Source: Prevotella melaninogenica
Lineage (GTDB): Bacteria > Bacteroidota > Bacteroidia > Bacteroidales > Bacteroidaceae
Reading direction: 5' to 3'
Assembly: GCF_018127965.1 (NCBI RefSeq)
Contig: NZ_CP072349.1
Location: 624,001-688,000, forward strand
DNA length: 64,000 nt
Made by a program: the position numbers and the translations under genes. The notes under the pieces are model-generated. The model saw nothing but the letters and a program-made list of their open reading frames with translations, made no database searches and was not told where the DNA came from. Within the stretch, counting starts at the first letter, position 1, and the number at the start of each line of letters is the position of its first letter. Shown in pieces: positions 57,073 through 64,000 of this stretch.

Positions 57073-59808
57073 TTAGAACTTAATACTCACACCGATAGAA
57101 TAAGTGCGATAAGGAGGATAGGTACGTTTGTCATCAATACCTAAGGTGTTATCTACTACATAACTATTGATAATCGGTGTTAAGCCACTATAACTTGTTA
57201 TTGTTGCGAGATTATTGATGCTAAAAGACACACGTAGTGAGTTGATATATTTGTTTTTAACAGGCGTATTCCAACCTATCGTAAGATAATCAAAGTTTAG
57301 ATAATCACCTTTTTCCAACCAATAATCCGTCACATTCTGGTCAACAATATTCCGTGCAGGAGCTTCTGCAAGGACATTATAGTCTGGGAAGTTTGACATA
57401 TTCAGGAAAGAAAGGGTTGTTCCGTTAAATATCTTATGTCCGAAAGCACCATTCATCTGTAAGGAAATGTCGAATGCTTTGTATCTGAAACTTATGTTAG
57501 AACCCAAGGTCATCTTAGGTGTTGCTTGTCCTGCGATATATCGGTCGCCATGGTCGCTGAGGTCGATTATATTGTCATTGTTCAAATCAGCAATGTCGTA
57601 TTTGTTGTGTCCATGTCCGTTGTCAACGATTCCTTTGCAGTGAGGAAGATAGAAAACTCCTAAGGGTTGACCTACAATCTGATAGATAATATCATTATAT
57701 CCACCATGGAAACCTGCGCCATTCATACCACCGATAGGTGTTATTTCTGACGCAGTCATCTGCCTTCCATTATGTTTACCATTGAGAGAAAGGAGCTTGT
57801 TCTTTTGCCATGCCATATTGACATTGACATTGAGTTCCATGTCTTTCTTTGATATAGGAACAATGCCGATGCCTAACTCAAAACCACTGTTAGACATAGA
57901 ACCGATATTTGCCAATAGCTTGTCGAAGGCGAAAGTTGGTACAGGTACGTCATATTCGTAAAGCATATCGGTAGTCTTGGAATAGTAATACTCTGCTGTA
58001 AGGAGCAGACGGTTGTTGAACAATCCAAGGTCTGTACCAATATTAAAGGTGCTGCGCGTCTCCCAACGTAGGTCTGGATTGCTGTTGCGTAAGGTACCCA
58101 TTGTGACTGTTGGCGTACCATTATACGAGATTAAACCTACTGGGATATATTGCCTTAAGGTCAAATAAGAACTGATTCCACCAAGGTTTCCAGACCTACC
58201 ATAACCGGTTCGAAGGTTCAGGAGACTAATGCTTTTATTGTTGCGTAGGAAACTTTCTTTCTTCATATCCCAGGTTGCTGAGATAGAAGGGAAGATACCC
58301 CACGTATGGTCTTTGCCAACCATTGACGAACCATCTACACGTGTTGTCAGATTAAGTGTGTATCGGTCGAGCAGTGTGTAGGTAAGTGTACCCATAAAAG
58401 AGGCAAGACTTGGGTCGGCATAACTACTACCCGTTCCTCCATAAGGACGGTCAGAAGCAGCCCCAAGATTGTCATAACCAAAGTAATTGTTGGTTAATCC
58501 CTTTACTTGTGTCCAAAAAGCTGCTATCTTTTTCTTCTGATATTCAGCAAGAATGGTGGCAGATAGATTGTTAGCCCCCCAACGATATTTCCAATCAAGA
58601 GAGATGTTACCTAACATATCCTCGGTCTTTCGTTCTCCTCTATATGCTAATCCTTGTGCCCATACCCATGTTGGAGCAAACCTTCCGTTCTCCGTTGAGG
58701 TGTAAGAATAGGAACCTAAGGCTGCTAACTGTAGGTTATGTGTTAGCTGTAAGGACAACTGCAGATGTGAATTGAACGTAAGATTCTTTTCATCGTTACG
58801 CTCAAACAGCAGTGGTTCTGTCGGTCCTATTTGTGATGCGTTGCCATTCCTCTGCCATCCGTTTCCTGTTTTGTGGAATGGGAGTGTTGGATTCATTGCA
58901 GCAGTAGAGTAGGAAAGTGCTTGAATATCAAATATCTTTTCATCTTGTTGAGATGAACCGAAGGTACCAAAGTCAATCTTTAGTTTCTCGTCAAAGGCAA
59001 GCTGTGAGATGTCTAACTTAGCCACGAAGTTATTGTAATCCTTGTTTTTAATAACCGTTTGTCCGCGTACATAGCCCAGTGAGGCACGATAGTTAGACTT
59101 CTCACTACCTCCACTAAAAGCTACGTGGTGTGAGTTTACAAAACCTGTTCGTACTATTTCTTTTTGAAAGTTAGTGTCATAACCTTTGTCAACATAGTCT
59201 AATCCCAATGCTTTTGCAGCACTAACATACTCCGCAGCATTTAGCATTCGAAGACGTTTGTATACAACATCGAAGCCAACAGTTCCATCATAGTAGATCT
59301 GGAACTTGCTACCATTGCCTCGCTTTGTCTTTACTTCGATAACACCCGATGCTCCTCGTGAACCATACTTAGATGTTTCTGAAGCATTCTTGAGGATTGT
59401 AAAGCTTTCGATATCAGCAGGATAAATGGTGGATAGGGTAGATAAATCAGATGAAACACCATCTATAAGGACCAAAGGGTCATTACCACCAGTAAGCGAT
59501 GTCGTTCCTCGAACACGCACACTGGTCAGCATTGCCATACGATCCTGCCCATTCGTAACGACATTTACACCAACGGCTTGTCCGGAAAGGGCATTAATTG
59601 CAGAGTTTACCAAACCTTTATTCATCTGTTTCTCACCTACTTTTGCCATTGAACCGACAATAGGTAGGGTGTCACTCATGAGGAATAACGGCTGCTTTTG
59701 TTTTGTAGTAATGGCTTTAGGTCTTCTTTGCGCATTTGCAATATCTGTAGAGCCAATTAGTAAAAGGCAGCAAACAAGTGAATGGGTTAGGAAGTGTTGT
59801 CTGGCCAT
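57073..59808 (-). CDS. SusC-like TonB-dependent receptor lacking the N-terminal carboxypeptidase-like domain
   Basis: This is the outer-membrane channel of the pair. The 911-residue protein has a signal peptide (ending IANAQ), then directly a plug with NALSGQAVGVNVVT, RVRGTTSLTGGNDPLVLIDG and SRGASGVIEVKTKRG (SusC signatures), and a barrel ending RTYSIGVSIKF. The usual carboxypeptidase-regulatory-like domain and its DUF before the plug are absent; only about 55 residues separate signal and plug. It has a TATATTTG box at 59850-59857 on the minus strand. It is divergent from the GH2 gene. Confidence 0.92.
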   Translation of the reverse strand: MARQHFLTHSLVCCLLLIGSTDIANAQRRPKAITTKQKQPLFLMSDTLPIVGSMAKVGEKQMNKGLVNSAINALSGQAVGVNVVTNGQDRMAMLTSVRVRGTTSLTGGNDPLVLIDGVSSDLSTLSTIYPADIESFTILKNASETSKYGSRGASGVIEVKTKRGNGSKFQIYYDGTVGFDVVYKRLRMLNAAEYVSAAKALGLDYVDKGYDTNFQKEIVRTGFVNSHHVAFSGGSEKSNYRASLGYVRGQTVIKNKDYNNFVAKLDISQLAFDEKLKIDFGTFGSSQQDEKIFDIQALSYSTAAMNPTLPFHKTGNGWQRNGNASQIGPTEPLLFERNDEKNLTFNSHLQLSLQLTHNLQLAALGSYSYTSTENGRFAPTWVWAQGLAYRGERKTEDMLGNISLDWKYRWGANNLSATILAEYQKKKIAAFWTQVKGLTNNYFGYDNLGAASDRPYGGTGSSYADPSLASFMGTLTYTLLDRYTLNLTTRVDGSSMVGKDHTWGIFPSISATWDMKKESFLRNNKSISLLNLRTGYGRSGNLGGISSYLTLRQYIPVGLISYNGTPTVTMGTLRNSNPDLRWETRSTFNIGTDLGLFNNRLLLTAEYYYSKTTDMLYEYDVPVPTFAFDKLLANIGSMSNSGFELGIGIVPISKKDMELNVNVNMAWQKNKLLSLNGKHNGRQMTASEITPIGGMNGAGFHGGYNDIIYQIVGQPLGVFYLPHCKGIVDNGHGHNKYDIADLNNDNIIDLSDHGDRYIAGQATPKMTLGSNISFRYKAFDISLQMNGAFGHKIFNGTTLSFLNMSNFPDYNVLAEAPARNIVDQNVTDYWLEKGDYLNFDYLTIGWNTPVKNKYINSLRVSFSINNLATITSYSGLTPIINSYVVDNTLGIDDKRTYPPYRTYSIGVSIKF

Positions 59809-59900
59809 ATAGGGAATACAAAAAATGTTATTTATACTGTTTATCTAAGCAAATATACATATTTTTCGTGACATAAGTCGATGGTTACAGTTTTTTTTGC

Positions 59901-59908
59901 TAATTTTG
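59901..59908 (+). promoter_or_regulatory. -7 box of the beta-galactosidase gene
   Basis: TAATTTTG matches TAnnTTTG, 71 bp before the ATG. Opposite, on the minus strand, the SusC gene has TATATTTG at 59850-59857. The two promoters are about 45 bp apart and could share a regulator. No clear operator was seen. Confidence 0.5.
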
Positions 59909-59967
59909 TTGTGTTATCCTTTTATATACTCGTGTGTAAGTTAAGGATTTTAAAGAAAGAAACCTAA

Positions 59968-63147
<3,180 letters not shown>

Positions 63148-63171
63148 GCTTATAGTCACAAACTATAAAAT

Positions 63172-63210
63172 AAAAAACGCCTTTGCATAAGTCCTGCAAA
63201 GGCGTTTTTT
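63172..63210 (+). terminator. Terminator of the beta-galactosidase gene
   Basis: AAAAAACGCCTTTGCA (63172-63187) pairs with TGCAAAGGCGTTTTTT (63195-63210) around a 7-nt loop, ending in six Ts. It lies 25 bp after the stop. Confidence 0.92.
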
Positions 63211-63287
63211 GTGATTCTTCCTTTAAATTTGTGGATGCTTTCTGTATAGTTTTAGCGGAAGAACCAAAGGCTCTCTGATACATAAAA

Positions 63288-63580
63288 CCTTTTCATTCTA
63301 ATACTTCGAAGATGAATGGGGGTTTGAAAAATCATTACACAATCTTGAGTAAAATCTCTATGAATAACGGTAAAACAACGTGGAAGAAGTAGGTTTGTAA
63401 CCAGCAGGAAATCAGTTGGTTATAAAGAGGTAAAGTAAATGGTGCTTAGTTGGACTTCAAAAGGGCGTTAGTAAGGGGCTTAAAGGGCACCTTTTGCAAG
63501 CCAATTAGGCGTCTTTAAGAAGCTAAAAGAGCATGCATTGATTTTGTGTTGCACGAAAATAGTTTACAAACGCTTGTTTG
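63288..63580 (+). repeat. Long dispersed intergenic repeat, copy 2 (AAAGGGC family)
   Basis: It matches 2335-2632 along nearly its whole length, and its core 63430-63520 matches the reverse of 55137-55300. It contains TTGGACTTCAAAAGGGCGTT, AAAGGGCACCTTTTGCAAG and CCAATTAGGCGT. It is the only content seen in 63211-63588. Confidence 0.75.
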
Positions 63581-63588
63581 TCTATTTC

Positions 63589-63993
63589 TTATCTTAGAAG
63601 TTTCATTCTCTCAATCATCGTTGTGTAGACCTCCTTAGAAACTTGTCTGCCACGCAAAGAGCGAACGCGTGGCATGCTGTGGAAGTATTCATCTTGTGAT
63701 TGATACCATGCGTAATGAGCAATCTCTCGGGTGCGAGCAAGGGAGACCGCCAATTTCCCAGCGGCAGAGGGGTTGACAGAAGAAAGGAAATACTTGCCAT
63801 CTTTCATCTCTAAAGCTAATATGAGATAGTCTTTAGGCTGTTGTGTCGTACGAGGTTGGAGATTACGTGTGCGTACGGAGATTGTGATGTGTCTACCAAA
63901 GGTACGGTTAATCTTGTCCATCATACCACGAAAAACAATGCCGTGTGATGATGTATCTTTTAGTCCTGTATAGGCAATAGAGTAGTGTATCAT
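63589..63993 (-). CDS. Unidentified protein, possibly partial
   Basis: The frame gives 134 residues from ATG 63993 and stays open to the right edge, so the true start may be outside. The sequence opens MIHYSIAYTGLKDTSSHGIV and has ISVRTRNLQP, EMKDGKYFLSSVNPSAAGKL and a basic C-terminal part with RVRSLRGRQVSKE. It is soluble and basic, with no signal peptide or membrane segment. Codon use looks like the neighbours. I do not recognise the family; a nucleic-acid-binding protein is possible from the charge alone. Confidence 0.65.
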   Translation of the reverse strand: MIHYSIAYTGLKDTSSHGIVFRGMMDKINRTFGRHITISVRTRNLQPRTTQQPKDYLILALEMKDGKYFLSSVNPSAAGKLAVSLARTREIAHYAWYQSQDEYFHSMPRVRSLRGRQVSKEVYTTMIERMKLLR

Positions 63994-64000
63994 CTCATGA

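Overview
The window looks like chromosome of a Bacteroidota bacterium, most likely Prevotella of the oral P. melaninogenica type. Reasons: Bacteroidota promoters (TTTG about 20 bp upstream of TAnnTTTG) before many genes, SusC/SusD outer-membrane pairs, DUF3822, DUF4876, DUF5683 and DUF6850 proteins, a T9SS-like C-terminal tail, and the order parA-parB-DUF5683-lytic transglycosylase-Rel. The genus is an inference from these families; no rRNA or tRNA gene was seen.

Layout. 1-9.7 kb: etfBA (etfA cut by the left edge), dnaG, a TPR protein, cardiolipin synthase, rsmD and a DUF3822 gene. 9.8-11.1 kb: an lrgA-lrgB pair. 11.1-14.8 kb: an accessory island with a Fic protein flanked by direct hairpin repeats, an intact IS66-type element with an 8-bp target duplication, a small MITE and two direct copies of an 84-bp repeat. 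14.8-18.3 kb: a PAS-LuxR regulator divergent from an outer-membrane receptor, with two matching palindromes between them. 18.4-28.1 kb: an M16 peptidase and a five-gene operon (TonB receptor, small lipoprotein, small T9SS-tailed protein, DUF4876, DUF6850 barrel). 28.6-32.3 kb: an IS1634-type element inside a tandem family of small membrane proteins, leaving remnants on both sides. 32.7-41.2 kb: Rel, lytic transglycosylase, DUF5683, ParB and ParA on the minus strand, divergent from surE-lpxB. 41.0-48.6 kb: a small antisense ORF with its own promoter, a frameshifted secreted-protein gene, alaS, a MerR regulator, an Abi-type HEPN protein and cutC. 49-55 kb: three exported enzymes (transglutaminase-like, C1 peptidase, histidine phosphatase). 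55.4-63.1 kb: a susD-susC pair divergent from a GH2 beta-galactosidase, a small glycan-use locus. The right edge holds an unidentified ORF.

The most unusual feature is the density of dispersed intergenic repeats. I count at least eight kinds: five copies of an 83-84-bp element ending TTGCTGTCA/TGACAGCAA; three copies of a long element with AAAGGGC motifs; two arrays of 22-bp GTGCGGA units; a 124-bp MITE sharing one end with the IS1634-type element; a 197-bp nested palindrome; purine-rich GGAGTTAAGGAG runs; C-rich hairpins; and TTCATGAA palindromes. The best candidates for undescribed biology are the 84-bp repeat, the membrane-protein family broken by the IS, and the DUF4876/DUF6850 surface operon.
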